From Promethearchaeota archaeon (GTDB lineage Archaea > Asgardarchaeota > Lokiarchaeia > Sigyniarchaeales > SOKP01): a DNA stretch of 64,000 bases. The notes below the pieces were generated by a model, which was given only the letters and a program-made list of their open reading frames with translations, did not search any database and was not told the DNA's origin. The first letter of the stretch is position 1; each line of letters opens with the position of its first letter. Positions 26,446-36,438 of this stretch are shown piece by piece. The DNA lies in the NCBI GenBank assembly GCA_029838195.1, contig JALGVJ010000042.1, forward strand, positions 1-64,000. Direction: 5' to 3'. Both the position numbers and the translations under genes were made by a program.

Positions 26446-27699
26446 ATGATTCAAGGTATTTTAACTTTTCAATTTATTTTAAATCAAACTGAAAGTGGAG
26501 AAATTCATCCAGAATTTCGACCAATTGAGCTCGTTTTTGGAGAAAGCGGATTTAACGAAGAAAATTATTTAGAGTTAATTTCGGAAAATGACATATTTGC
26601 TATTTTTTATAATCATACCACGGGAATTCAAAGGGGGACAGAAAAACTTAGAAATTTTTTCTCCGGCCGTTTAAAAGAAAAACCTTATCAAGTCATATCT
26701 TTTTATAAACAAGAAGAGGGTGGCTCTCAATTCTTAACGATCTCCGTTTTTAATTTAACGGATGAACTTGATATCTTTGAAGATTTAATTAATAAGATGG
26801 CGCTCCGCATGGATCCTTTATTTAAAGCTTTAGAGACTGCGGTTAAGACGAATCAAATGTCCATTTTAACTAACATTCGAACAAGAATTCGAAACGAATT
26901 AGAGTTCACGTTATTTCAAGTCATGCGATTGTCAAATCTGGATAAAACGCAAAAAGCAGCGTCTATTTTTACAAGCGATGAGAGACTTGAAATATTGAAG
27001 ATTTTAAGAGAACGCCCAATTTCGAAAGTAGAACTAAAGGAGATTCTTGAAACAATAAAGGAAAATGCCAATATAGAAATCTTACTTGAACCCTTTTTAG
27101 AATTAAACTTGATACGACGGGATTGGATTGAAGGAAGCCGGGATAAAAAAACGGGACGAATCACGCACCGCGGAGAATATTTATTTTTAGTAAAAGACAT
27201 TATTTTAGCCCGTGTTCCCAATTTAAAACTTTTAGAAAGTTTAAAAGACTTTCGAGAGGATCTTCATGAAAAATTTGAAAAACGATTGACTTCTTATTTT
27301 GAAAAGTATGACCCAATAACTCAATCCATTGAAGAAACAAAGCAATTAGCCTCTCTTCTTTTAGACCCCGATATTTATGACAATATTGCGTTAATGAGGA
27401 GTAAATTTTATCCCAGAGATAAAATTCCGAATGTTTTCTCAGATTTTGCCGATACGGAAAAAATGCTTGAAAGATTAAAAGAAATGGATATAATCACCGA
27501 AATTCGGGATAATAAAAATAGACAATGGTTATTTCTAATGTGTGATATTAAACCAATCATAATATTTCCCGAATACCTCATGCCAAAAATTAGGGAGGCC
27601 TATAAGGGGGAAAAGAAGGAAAGCACGATTACATTAGAAATCGCCAAAAAAGCATATGATTTATTAGAAACCACCTATAATGAAAAAGTAGAATTTTAA
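26446..27699 (+). CDS. winged-helix protein with longin/roadblock-like N-terminus
   Basis: A 417-residue soluble protein not assigned to a named family. Residues 1-135 alternate strands and helices (MIQGILTFQFIL; NDIFAIFYNHTTGIQRG; FLTISVFNLTDELDIFEDLINKM), which resembles a longin or roadblock-type fold. Residues 165-235 form a likely winged helix (FTSDERLEILKILRERPISKVELKEI, then LLEPFLELNLIRRDWIEG, wing KKTGRITHRGEYLFL). A second helical/winged segment spans about 300-390. It is convergent with the roadblock-GTPase gene. A role as a regulator connected to GTPase signalling is only inferred from proximity and fold. Confidence 0.6.
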   Translation: MIQGILTFQFILNQTESGEIHPEFRPIELVFGESGFNEENYLELISENDIFAIFYNHTTGIQRGTEKLRNFFSGRLKEKPYQVISFYKQEEGGSQFLTISVFNLTDELDIFEDLINKMALRMDPLFKALETAVKTNQMSILTNIRTRIRNELEFTLFQVMRLSNLDKTQKAASIFTSDERLEILKILRERPISKVELKEILETIKENANIEILLEPFLELNLIRRDWIEGSRDKKTGRITHRGEYLFLVKDIILARVPNLKLLESLKDFREDLHEKFEKRLTSYFEKYDPITQSIEETKQLASLLLDPDIYDNIALMRSKFYPRDKIPNVFSDFADTEKMLERLKEMDIITEIRDNKNRQWLFLMCDIKPIIIFPEYLMPKIREAYKGEKKESTITLEIAKKAYDLLETTYNEKVEF

Positions 27700-27781
27700 A
27701 TTTTTTCAGAAATTTTTTCTAATTCAAATTCAAGATTTCTCTATTTCTAACTGAAGGAAAAATTGTAAAATTTCTTGATGA

Positions 27782-29419
27782 TTAATAAGCGAATCTTAGA
27801 TTCTTAATATATTCAATCATGGTCTGAACTTGTCTGAAGATTTCTAATTTAAAATCATCACTTAATTGGAATAAAAATATGGAGAAATCTTTTTCTTCCA
27901 GTTCTTCATCAAGCTCTAATTGATGAATTAAATCTGAATAAGTGGTATCTGAAGCCACACGAAATCCTATCGAAATAACTTTATTTTTCTTAATTTTATT
28001 GAAAAGTTTGTGGAGGATTTCTTTCAATTCGGAAATGTCTTGGACATTTTCCCTCGCATCGAAAATGCATAAAATCCCATCAGAATCCGTAATTTTAAAA
28101 GAATAAAAGTCTTGACTCTCTAAGACCAATCCAAAAGGATACTTGATGATTTTTTTATTCTTTTTTTCTTTAATTAGTGTTTTATCATTGATCGGAAACA
28201 ATTCTGTAAATAATTGTAATCCCGGACTCCAGGCAAGATCTTTATTCAAAAAAGTCAGGATCAGCTCCCCCTTATCCTCGAGAATGATATTGATGTTTTC
28301 TTTAATAAGAGAACGTAATCGTTTATTTTCCAATTCTTCAAATCTTTGAATAAAATGATATGAAAGAAAGGTAAAGGCTTCATGAATATTTTCACCCGTT
28401 AATGCACTAGTTTCGATAAAAGAAATCCTCGTTTTAGTGCCCTTACTGAACCGGGATAAATCGGAAAACGGTGTCAAATCTGATTTTATACTAAAAGTAG
28501 CAAGTTCAGAGAGTTCCTTAGCTAAATTAGCACCCTCTTCAAAAGATACTTCACGCTGCTCTTTTAAATCAATCTTATTCCCGATAATGATGATGGGTAA
28601 ATCCTTATTTTGAGCGAACTCCATCAACTCATTATACCACGTTTTAACGTTTTCAAAACTTTTACGTGATGTCGTATCAAAAACCACGAAAGCTGCTTGC
28701 GTTCCATTATAATATGTCTTTCTAAAACGCTTGAAATACTCTTGCGCACCAATATCCCACAAGAGGATATTAATTCTATTACCAAATACTTCGAAATCAT
28801 GACTTAATACGTTTAATCCAATCGTAGTTCGATAATCTTGCTGGAATCTCTTTTCTATGAAGCGTCGGATAATAGATGTCTTGCCTACTTGATGGTCTCC
28901 TAAGATTATGAATTTAAATTGAAAATTATATCCCGTGCTTAAATCTTTTTTATAGATTTGGTTTCTCAGATATTTCATGAAGTCGCCCCTTGAAGATTCA
29001 TGGACCAAATTAGGAAGGATTAATTGATTTTCATCAATCGATTCCTCTGAAAGAATTTGAGCCACTTTTTCTGCAAGTAGATATGCAAATGGTGCTATTT
29101 TATCGATAGAACCCATGGCCATCATTACTAAACTCAATGTAGTGGATTCATCTATAGAAATGAATAATAAGCGGTGGTCTTCCGTATCAAAACTGGCTGT
29201 GCCAAATTTTTTAAACTCAAATTCATTTCTAATTCTGTCTAAAATGGGATTTACTATAGCTGTCAAAAACGAAACTAATTCAATATCGATATTTCTACTT
29301 TTCTCTCCTGCAAGAATCAAGCCCTGGTCATCCGATACAATGACTGCTTCCACGTCCTTATTGATCTCTAAAAAACTTTTTAATAATTTCGTAAAAAAGT
29401 AATTTTTATTTACTACCAA
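27782..29419 (-). CDS. roadblock-Rab/Ras-like GTPase fusion
   Basis: A 545-residue signalling protein. Residues 5-125 are a roadblock/LC7 domain (VEAVIVSDDQGLILAG and LSLVMMAMGSIDKIAPF). Residues 168-360 are a Ras/Rab-type GTPase: P-loop GDHQVGKTS (174-182), switch I YRTTIG with Thr199, G3 WDIGAQE (221-227), G4 NKID (281-284) and G5 ETSAL (336-340). About 25 extra residues lie between G4 and G5. The usual DTAGQE is DIGAQE, so the invariant Gly is replaced by Ala while Gln is kept. Residues 365-545 form a further alpha/beta domain of unknown family. No C-terminal prenylation cysteine is present. Fusion of an activator-type roadblock with its GTPase is typical of Asgard archaea. Confidence 0.88.
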   Translation of the reverse strand: MVVNKNYFFTKLLKSFLEINKDVEAVIVSDDQGLILAGEKSRNIDIELVSFLTAIVNPILDRIRNEFEFKKFGTASFDTEDHRLLFISIDESTTLSLVMMAMGSIDKIAPFAYLLAEKVAQILSEESIDENQLILPNLVHESSRGDFMKYLRNQIYKKDLSTGYNFQFKFIILGDHQVGKTSIIRRFIEKRFQQDYRTTIGLNVLSHDFEVFGNRINILLWDIGAQEYFKRFRKTYYNGTQAAFVVFDTTSRKSFENVKTWYNELMEFAQNKDLPIIIIGNKIDLKEQREVSFEEGANLAKELSELATFSIKSDLTPFSDLSRFSKGTKTRISFIETSALTGENIHEAFTFLSYHFIQRFEELENKRLRSLIKENINIILEDKGELILTFLNKDLAWSPGLQLFTELFPINDKTLIKEKKNKKIIKYPFGLVLESQDFYSFKITDSDGILCIFDARENVQDISELKEILHKLFNKIKKNKVISIGFRVASDTTYSDLIHQLELDEELEEKDFSIFLFQLSDDFKLEIFRQVQTMIEYIKNLRFAY

Positions 29420-29494
29420 AATTGATCTCAGCTTTCTATTTTTTAAAAAAATAGTAGAAAATTAAATAAATAAATTTTGTTTAATTTCTTTTCT

Positions 29495-30769
29495 TTACAA
29501 TTCGTCAGGATTCTGAGAGTCGTCAATAAAAACATCGGTATCTTTTAATTCTCCTTGTCCCATGGATTGCTCTAGTGCCGATTTCTCTTCTTCCGTGGCT
29601 TTCACTTTTACACCCTTCAGTTTTGGCCTCAGAATTTTTGCCAACACGCCTAATTGTTTCTCATATTCTTCTTTTAACAATGTTTCTCTGGTTTTTATTT
29701 CAAGATCGGGCATTTGTTTCTTTTTTAGCATTTTCCTAAATTTCCGAAGTTTTCGAATGGGTTTGGGATATTTTAAAACTTTCTGATAAGCAACAAGATA
29801 GGAGCTTAATCCAACCACGCCTCCAATGGCTAACCCAAGATATATTTGAAACAATAAAACATTTTCTTCGGGACTTTGCACGTTCAAGGTTATTTTAAAA
29901 CGCTCAAAATCATACTCATCTGCACCATATACCGTAATCGTTATCGTATACACGCCATCAGGCACGTTAGTATTAGTTATTAGGGCTTGATAAATACCAT
30001 CTCCATCAGGATCTTCGAGAGTTCCTTGCCCTCGCTCCCATGTATAATTCACCGTGGCGCCTTTAATTCTGCCTCCGAAATCTAAATCTTTTAATTCAAT
30101 AGTAAGATTAATATTTTCACCTGGTTCTATTGTTACGGTGGTGTTTTGATTAATTAAGGCAATTTCAGTTTGAATTCTCTTTACATTAATGGTAATCCGA
30201 ATTGTTTGAGATTCATAATTACCTTTAGTTGCTATAATGCTTAAAAATCTGGTTCCTATATCTAAAGTTTCAGATTTTATTCCAATAGAATAAACTTCAG
30301 AAGTTGGATCCTCATCTAAAATTTCATCAATATCTTCTCCCGTAATATTAACTTCAGTACCAGTAATAAAGGCATCCAAGTCTTTGTCTAGATATTCTAT
30401 TTCTATCGTAATTCGTTTTCCATAGGGGATATCAATGGATGGTTTGGATGTTTTTTCCGCCCCATTCAGATATAATTTTAATAGAGTCTCTCTGTGCGTT
30501 ATTTCCACTCTGAAGAGAATTGATTGCGATTCATAATTCGTTTTTTCAGCAATCAATGTAAGATAAAACACTCCAACCCCGAAAACAGCAGAGTTGATGA
30601 CTTTAGTGTATCTTTGATTAATTGCATTTAATTGATCTGAATATCCTCCTCCTTCAATTGAAAGATTAGCGGACGCGATATTTTTCTTATTTGCATCTCT
30701 ATAATAAGCAGTAATATTTATCAGTTCATTATATGCTGAAGTAATAGATATATCCGTCTCGCTTGACAT
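29495..30769 (-). CDS. 3' part of a frameshifted Ig-like-repeat surface protein
   Basis: A 424-residue frame made of three to four beta-sandwich repeats with the pattern NGxxxT..I..G..I.I.I.Y, then one membrane helix (LFQIYLGLAIGGVVGLSSYLV, about 306-326) and a charged cytoplasmic tail with a lysine-rich start. It has no signal peptide of its own. The same frame continues upstream past its first ATG to about 30870, matching the repeat copy in the upstream gene. It is therefore the C-terminal half of one large protein whose N-terminal half is 30811-34017. As an independent product it would lack export information. Confidence 0.75.
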   Translation of the reverse strand: MSSETDISITSAYNELINITAYYRDANKKNIASANLSIEGGGYSDQLNAINQRYTKVINSAVFGVGVFYLTLIAEKTNYESQSILFRVEITHRETLLKLYLNGAEKTSKPSIDIPYGKRITIEIEYLDKDLDAFITGTEVNITGEDIDEILDEDPTSEVYSIGIKSETLDIGTRFLSIIATKGNYESQTIRITINVKRIQTEIALINQNTTVTIEPGENINLTIELKDLDFGGRIKGATVNYTWERGQGTLEDPDGDGIYQALITNTNVPDGVYTITITVYGADEYDFERFKITLNVQSPEENVLLFQIYLGLAIGGVVGLSSYLVAYQKVLKYPKPIRKLRKFRKMLKKKQMPDLEIKTRETLLKEEYEKQLGVLAKILRPKLKGVKVKATEEEKSALEQSMGQGELKDTDVFIDDSQNPDEL

Positions 30770-31710
30770 GTTTTTTCCATTTAAAAATAAATCTAATGTA
30801 GAATTTTTCGCTATAACTTCAAATTTAATAGTAATGGTTTGAGGCTCATAATATGAATATTTGGTTCCAAATTGTCGGAGAATCCAGGTCCCGTTAAATT
30901 TACCGTTGCATCGGGGATAAGAACAGGGGGTTCCTGGTCTATATCTATATACTCCAAAGTGATGTTATATATATCGCCGGGAGTAAATGGATCTGCTTCT
31001 ATAATGACCCCTGTTAAAGATTGATGGGTACCGTTAATATACAATTTTAATTGGGTCTTTCGTTGCGTGACTTCCACTCTGAAGAGAATTGATTGCGCTT
31101 CATAATTCGTTTTTTCAGCTATCAATGTAAGATAAAACACTCCAACCCCGAAAACTGCAGAATTGATGACTTTAGTATATCTTTGATTAATTGCATTTAA
31201 TTGATCTGAATACCCTCCTCCTTCAATTGAAAGATTAGCGGAAGCGATGTTCTCCCTATTAGTATCTCTATAATATGCTGTAATATTTATCAGCTCATTA
31301 TATGCTAAAGTAATAGATATATCCGTCTCGCTTGACATGTTTTTTCCATTTAAAAATAAATCTAATGTAGAATTTTTCGCTATAACTTCAAATTTAATAG
31401 TAATGGTTTGAGGCTCATAATTTTGTGCCAAGATTGATAAATAGTTCACGCCCCAATTTAAATCTTCGGAATTTAATATCACGGAATAATTATTATGGAT
31501 ATTGGGAAGTAATTTGTCGGAAAATCCAGGTCCCGTTAAATTTACCGTTGCATCGGGGATAAGAACATGGGGTTCCTGGTCTATATCTATATACTCCAAA
31601 GTGATGTTATATATATCGCCGGGAGTAAATGGATCTGCCTCTACAATAACTCCTGTCAAAGATTGGCGCGTCCCGTTAATATATAATCTTAGTTCTGTTT
31701 GGGTCTGAAC
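30500..31710 (-). repeat. tandem duplication of a 642-bp Ig-domain unit
   Basis: Two near-identical copies: about 30500-31065 and 31066-31710. In the part 30505-30851 the copies are offset by 569 bases; beyond 30872 the offset becomes 642. The first copy therefore lacks 73 bases. The full unit is 642 bases, exactly 214 codons, and codes for two Ig-like domains. High similarity implies recent duplication or gene conversion; misassembly over the repeat is also possible. Confidence 0.8.
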
Positions 31711-34017
31711 GATTTCTATGGTAATGAAAACTATTTGAGGTAAACAAGTATCATTTTGAGCATAGATGGTAAAAAAATTAACGCCTTGATTCAATAGTGA
31801 TGTATTTATGGGAATAGAATAATTTTCCGTGCCAAAAGAGCGTAGAACATCGGAGATGCCAGAACCATTAATAGTAACATGCGCTCCTTCTATAAAATCC
31901 CCTGTTTGTTTCTCGAAATATGTCATGTTAATATTAATTGTTTTATTAACGGTACATGCAATATAAGTAGTTTGAGTCCCATTTAGATAAATCATTTTAT
32001 CAGTACTTTTAGCGTAAATAACTACGGTTATTGTTGCTGAATCTATGGTATAATTTTCTTTTTCAGCTGAGATGGATAAATAAGAAACCCCTTCGCTCAA
32101 AATTGATGTATCTAAGGTAATATTATATTGATTAAAGCCCGATTTATTATTTAAATTACCCAAAAAATTTGTTCCTTCCCATAATTTTACGGTGGCATTG
32201 TCAATAAAAGTAGTAGTAGATTGATCTATATAATTAACGGTTATATTAAGAGGATCTCCCGAACCTAAACTGATTGATGTCTGTTCCGTGCCATTTAAAT
32301 AAACCTTTTCAATAGACGCATTTCTATTCGAAACTCGTACCCGAAAGGTCTTTTCTATTACCTCATAATACCGTCTATAAGCCCTAATTGTTAAATATTT
32401 ATCACCAAATCCTAAGGGGCCCGTATCAATTGTTCGATTATATTGATTAAATTGAGGATGGGGGTCTAAAGTTGTATCCAGTCCGGCTCCTTTTAGCGTG
32501 ACGGTGGCACCATCGATGAAATCTCCTGTTAAATTAGTATAAATAAAAGTAATGTTGAGAGGGTCTCCAATTCCTACTTCGATTTCTAAAGGTAACGTTT
32601 TATTAATTCCATTTAATAATAAATCATATTTCGTATCAATTGGCGCTGTATAAACGCTATACCACACGATTAATGACACATTATCGATGGAAATATTTAT
32701 TCGATGATCCAAGCTAAACTCATCTGCTATGAAAACTTGAATGGAAAGATTAATGAACTCATCAACATCAACAAATGGAGTCACGTCTACCCCTTGAGAA
32801 TCGAATTTCTGCCAGTCAAGCTTAGAATCGTTCAATTTAACGGTTTGAATAAGTTTATATCCATTAATGTAAATTCGAAATTCGGAATTTGGAGACTTGG
32901 TCGCATCCCACCACGTCTCATTAATCCTATATTCGAAATTCAGAGTGGCATTTATAATCGATTTATCGGCGCCCTCAATTTTCGTACCTTGTTGGTTCCA
33001 AGATTCTGAGGAGAATTCATTAATTATCTTTTCATAAGTAAAGGTTAAATTAAGAGATAGGATACGTAATTCAGTCCAATCATCATAATCCTGCCATTGA
33101 TAGTTATCTTCGCAATGAACTTCCATTCCAACAATAATAGTAAAATTATCGTGCTCCGGATCTTTATTTAAAACTTGAGTTAGATAATAAATAAGATCTT
33201 GTTCAGTTCCTTGAGATTCAATAGTTTTTTCATTAATTGTATAAAATCCTGTATCATCTCTTCCTAAATCGTTAGTTTGATTATATGCAACCCTATAATA
33301 ATTATTTAAGTTTAGATCTGAGATTTCTATATAAAATATCGCATGATCGTAAATACCTCGTTGATCTAAAGTATCTGATCCTCTTCCAGCATCGCTATCA
33401 TATTGAGTATCTATATTCCAATTAACATTAGCATACATCGTTGCATTTAGAAAAGCTGAAGTAATATTGTATTCTGACATATCTATTCCATCCATGCTTA
33501 CATTGTATCTCCAAGTAATAGTGGCTACTTGATCTGAAGCATCGTCATGCCATGAATGGCTCACGTGAAAACCCTCATCATCAATTTCACAAGTATCAGG
33601 ATTAATAGCAGGTTCACTTTTATTGAATGCCACCCAACTACTACTATGGGCTATATCAATTGGGTCATCTATTTTTTTAACGTGCGATTCTCCCATTATC
33701 TCATAATTTGCGTGTCCTCCGCTAATCGAGGAATTAATATCGGAATCATCTCCGCTCGTTTCATTTTGCCAATGTGCGTATCCTTGTGAGAAATTTCCAT
33801 TTGATATGGCATCAATAGATTTATAATCATATTCAGAAGAGCGAATTGAATGCGAATTTTCATGATCAATAGGAGTGCTCAATTCCTCCGATTGCTCATT
33901 CATATTTATCGTGAAGTCATTGAAAGGTAACGTGAAGAGGCCCAAATTTAACAAAACGATAAAAGCGATAGTGATAATTAACTTTTTATTTTTGGATATT
34001 AATTTACGTAAATTCAT
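30811..34017 (-). CDS. 5' part of a frameshifted Ig-like-repeat surface protein
   Basis: A 1068-residue frame starting with a signal peptide (basic MNLRKLISKNKK followed by a hydrophobic helix to about residue 30). A beta-rich region of about 450 residues with many Asn/Asp follows, then about seven Ig-like repeats of 95-110 residues with recurring ATVxLxGxG and GVxYLSIxAxKxNYE elements. Many N-x-S/T sequons point to an extracellular glycoprotein. The last 20 residues are out of frame relative to the repeat because of a 73-base deletion near 30851-30872. The intact ancestor would have been about 1500 residues with the C-terminal anchor now encoded at 29495-30769. Confidence 0.75.
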   Translation of the reverse strand: MNLRKLISKNKKLIITIAFIVLLNLGLFTLPFNDFTINMNEQSEELSTPIDHENSHSIRSSEYDYKSIDAISNGNFSQGYAHWQNETSGDDSDINSSISGGHANYEIMGESHVKKIDDPIDIAHSSSWVAFNKSEPAINPDTCEIDDEGFHVSHSWHDDASDQVATITWRYNVSMDGIDMSEYNITSAFLNATMYANVNWNIDTQYDSDAGRGSDTLDQRGIYDHAIFYIEISDLNLNNYYRVAYNQTNDLGRDDTGFYTINEKTIESQGTEQDLIYYLTQVLNKDPEHDNFTIIVGMEVHCEDNYQWQDYDDWTELRILSLNLTFTYEKIINEFSSESWNQQGTKIEGADKSIINATLNFEYRINETWWDATKSPNSEFRIYINGYKLIQTVKLNDSKLDWQKFDSQGVDVTPFVDVDEFINLSIQVFIADEFSLDHRINISIDNVSLIVWYSVYTAPIDTKYDLLLNGINKTLPLEIEVGIGDPLNITFIYTNLTGDFIDGATVTLKGAGLDTTLDPHPQFNQYNRTIDTGPLGFGDKYLTIRAYRRYYEVIEKTFRVRVSNRNASIEKVYLNGTEQTSISLGSGDPLNITVNYIDQSTTTFIDNATVKLWEGTNFLGNLNNKSGFNQYNITLDTSILSEGVSYLSISAEKENYTIDSATITVVIYAKSTDKMIYLNGTQTTYIACTVNKTININMTYFEKQTGDFIEGAHVTINGSGISDVLRSFGTENYSIPINTSLLNQGVNFFTIYAQNDTCLPQIVFITIEIVQTQTELRLYINGTRQSLTGVIVEADPFTPGDIYNITLEYIDIDQEPHVLIPDATVNLTGPGFSDKLLPNIHNNYSVILNSEDLNWGVNYLSILAQNYEPQTITIKFEVIAKNSTLDLFLNGKNMSSETDISITLAYNELINITAYYRDTNRENIASANLSIEGGGYSDQLNAINQRYTKVINSAVFGVGVFYLTLIAEKTNYEAQSILFRVEVTQRKTQLKLYINGTHQSLTGVIIEADPFTPGDIYNITLEYIDIDQEPPVLIPDATVNLTGPGFSDNLEPNIHIMSLKPLLLNLKL

Positions 34018-34293
34018 GGATTCGCCTCTTTATTTTAATATTCGTGAGTTTAATAATAATTTTTTATTTAATTAGATGAAATGATTGGAAGAATAATAAA
34101 TACTTATTGATCAAGATTAAATAAATACTTAAATATATCTTTTTATAGGGATAATGTGAGTGAAAATAAATATTTAAAATTATAGTAACAATTTTTACTT
34201 CAATGTAAAAAAGGAGAGAATTGAATTAATCAATTATAAGAGAGATTAAACCATGTTCAATTATTCAAATACATGTTTACTTAGTTTTGGAGC

Positions 34294-36438
34294 GTGAGCT
34301 GTATCGTGGAGGATAAAGAAGAAATTGAAGTATCAGTAAAGTGTAAGTCTTGCATGGAGGATGTTATATTTAGATTCACGACAGAAGAATATGAAGATTT
34401 CAAGAGTTTTCCCATTCGAAAGGAAGACATTCATGGAGAGCCACGGCATAAACTGATCGTGTATTTTGATAAATTTTTAACGGTAGAAAGATTCGAAGTG
34501 GAAGAGGTATTAGAAAAAGAAATTTCACATGCTGAAGAGCTTACGAAACAGGTATTGAGAGAATTAGGTTTAACGGATGCAGAAATTGAGTTGTATTTTC
34601 TTTCCACGGGGCGGGATGTAGTATCTTTAGGAGAAATGGCATTACTCATAGATAAAACTAAAGAAGAGTGTCAAGAAATTGCTAAAAAATTCGTGGAGAA
34701 AGGATTATTTAAAGAAATCGTGGGAATCACTCCTCATTATGCACCATTGCCCCCCTACGCCGCTTTAATGAATCAATTAAAAAGATTTCATGCCTTTATT
34801 TCAGAAATTAAAACAAGGGTACCAGTTGAATTAAATCAATCGTTCTTTGAATTAGAAAACAAGGCGAAGGGAATTAATCAGTTGAAAGAATATGTCGATT
34901 TCATGGAAGGGTTAAAAGATACCATGCAAGCTCACATGGCAGAACAAAAAGAGGATTTTGAGAATACGATTTCAAATATTTTACAAATAGAGAACATCAT
35001 GCAAGTAATGGCGGGTTTGGAGCAGGAGATGAGAGAGATATTAGAGCTTCAAATTGCAGACCTCATTCAGCAATTCCAAGATATTAAAGAAAGAATATCT
35101 AAAAACCTTGAAAAGTTACGATTAGGCGTGATCCAGCAAACGGTAGAAAAAGCAATTGCCACGGTTTTTGAAGATGGTATTAAAAAAATCACGGAGAGTC
35201 TAAATAAGAGTATCATGGTAAAGTTAAATTCATTATTAAAACATATCGAAGCCAATATTGAGGAAATTACGCTCTCGAGCGTTACTTCCGCTCAAAAAAT
35301 CAAACAATCGTTTGGAGCGATAAGCGATGATTTTAATAATGCGGTCAAGCAATCAGAAGAAAAAATTACGGGTATTTCAGATACCATATTAAAATCGTTT
35401 AATGTTTTAAAAGATCTTTTTTCTTCAGAAGTCATTGATACGTTACAATCTGTATTGGGAAATATATTAAGTAGATTGGAAGAAAGCGAAAATACTACCC
35501 AAGAATTTTGGGAAAGAGCTAAGCGTGCTTCTATTTTAACGATGAAGGATATTTGGTTTATTCGATCAATGGAAGCTGCAAAAGCAAGCATAAATGAACA
35601 ACTTACCAGAGCAAAAATGCGCGTTTTAATCGTTGCGCCTCATCTAACGGACATTGATGTTGATTTAATTAAAAAATGTCCCTCTCATGTCAATATTAGA
35701 ATTGCGACTAATATAGATTTTACTTCTCCAGAACATGAAAGAATTTTAGATCTTCTTGATGAGATGCCTAATATTTCTTATAGATCCAGGGAAAGAACCG
35801 ATATTTGGGGAATAAATAGGGATTATGAAGAAGTGATCATCTGCGTGTTATCTAAAACTGAAATTCGAGGCAAGGAATACATTGAAATAGCTGGAATCGG
35901 AAGTGTCATAGAAGAACATATCAAAATATTTGTTCCTATTTTAGAAGAAACATGGATGAACTCAAGAAAAGAAGTCCAAAGACCGAAAAAGAGACCAAAA
36001 ATCACCATTCCCCAAGAACTTCCAAAAAGAGAGGAAAAGATTAAAGTTCCGGAAATTCAAACCCCTCCTAAATTAAAAATGAAACCACTAATACAAGAAT
36101 CAACTGAAACTATATCAGGATCAGCTACGCTAAGCACCTCCCCAGAAATAAAGCCCCCGGTTCCAGAATTCCATTCGTTACCAGGAGATAAAGATAGTGA
36201 TTTAAAAGTAAAATTTGATGAATTAATTATAAATTTAGATAAATTCACGGAGAAAGAACTTTCATATGCTTTAAACCAATTGAAAAGCGATATTCAAGCT
36301 ATTTTAGGATATTCAAGCGTATTAGATCAAATTGAGCTCGCAGCTTCTTCGTTAGTTAAAGATAATCCGTTAGAGAAAAAAGAAATAGAAGAATTAAAGA
36401 AAAAAATTAATTTCTGGGGAAAGAAGTTAAAAATCTGA
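34294..36438 (+). CDS. HTH protein with long coiled coil and TrmB/PLD-like domain
   Basis: A 714-residue soluble protein. The N-terminus has a single CKSC pair. Residues 80-150 form a TrmB-like helix-turn-helix (LTKQVLRELGLTDAEIELYFL, then SLGEMALLIDKTKEECQEIAKKFVEKGLF). Residues 160-420 are a long alpha-helical coiled coil. Residues 430-550 look like the TrmB C-terminal or phospholipase-D-like effector fold (RAKMRVLIVAPHLTDIDVDLI, RIATNIDFTSPEH). A Pro-rich linker and a helical tail follow. The start is GTG at 34294 or GTG at 34306. It is divergent from the surface-protein gene. A DNA-organising or regulatory role is inferred; no close family is recognised. Confidence 0.6.
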   Translation: MSCIVEDKEEIEVSVKCKSCMEDVIFRFTTEEYEDFKSFPIRKEDIHGEPRHKLIVYFDKFLTVERFEVEEVLEKEISHAEELTKQVLRELGLTDAEIELYFLSTGRDVVSLGEMALLIDKTKEECQEIAKKFVEKGLFKEIVGITPHYAPLPPYAALMNQLKRFHAFISEIKTRVPVELNQSFFELENKAKGINQLKEYVDFMEGLKDTMQAHMAEQKEDFENTISNILQIENIMQVMAGLEQEMREILELQIADLIQQFQDIKERISKNLEKLRLGVIQQTVEKAIATVFEDGIKKITESLNKSIMVKLNSLLKHIEANIEEITLSSVTSAQKIKQSFGAISDDFNNAVKQSEEKITGISDTILKSFNVLKDLFSSEVIDTLQSVLGNILSRLEESENTTQEFWERAKRASILTMKDIWFIRSMEAAKASINEQLTRAKMRVLIVAPHLTDIDVDLIKKCPSHVNIRIATNIDFTSPEHERILDLLDEMPNISYRSRERTDIWGINRDYEEVIICVLSKTEIRGKEYIEIAGIGSVIEEHIKIFVPILEETWMNSRKEVQRPKKRPKITIPQELPKREEKIKVPEIQTPPKLKMKPLIQESTETISGSATLSTSPEIKPPVPEFHSLPGDKDSDLKVKFDELIINLDKFTEKELSYALNQLKSDIQAILGYSSVLDQIELAASSLVKDNPLEKKEIEELKKKINFWGKKLKI

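Noticed and set aside
30811..30872. Programmed frameshifting to join the two halves of the repeat protein
   Set aside because: Comparison with the neighbouring repeat copy shows a simple 73-base deletion; no slippery heptamer is needed or evident.
31502..33789. Plus-strand ORFs of 60-100 codons inside the surface-protein gene
   Set aside because: They lie opposite a long coding frame with signal peptide, repeats and sequons and have no domain or ribosome-site support.
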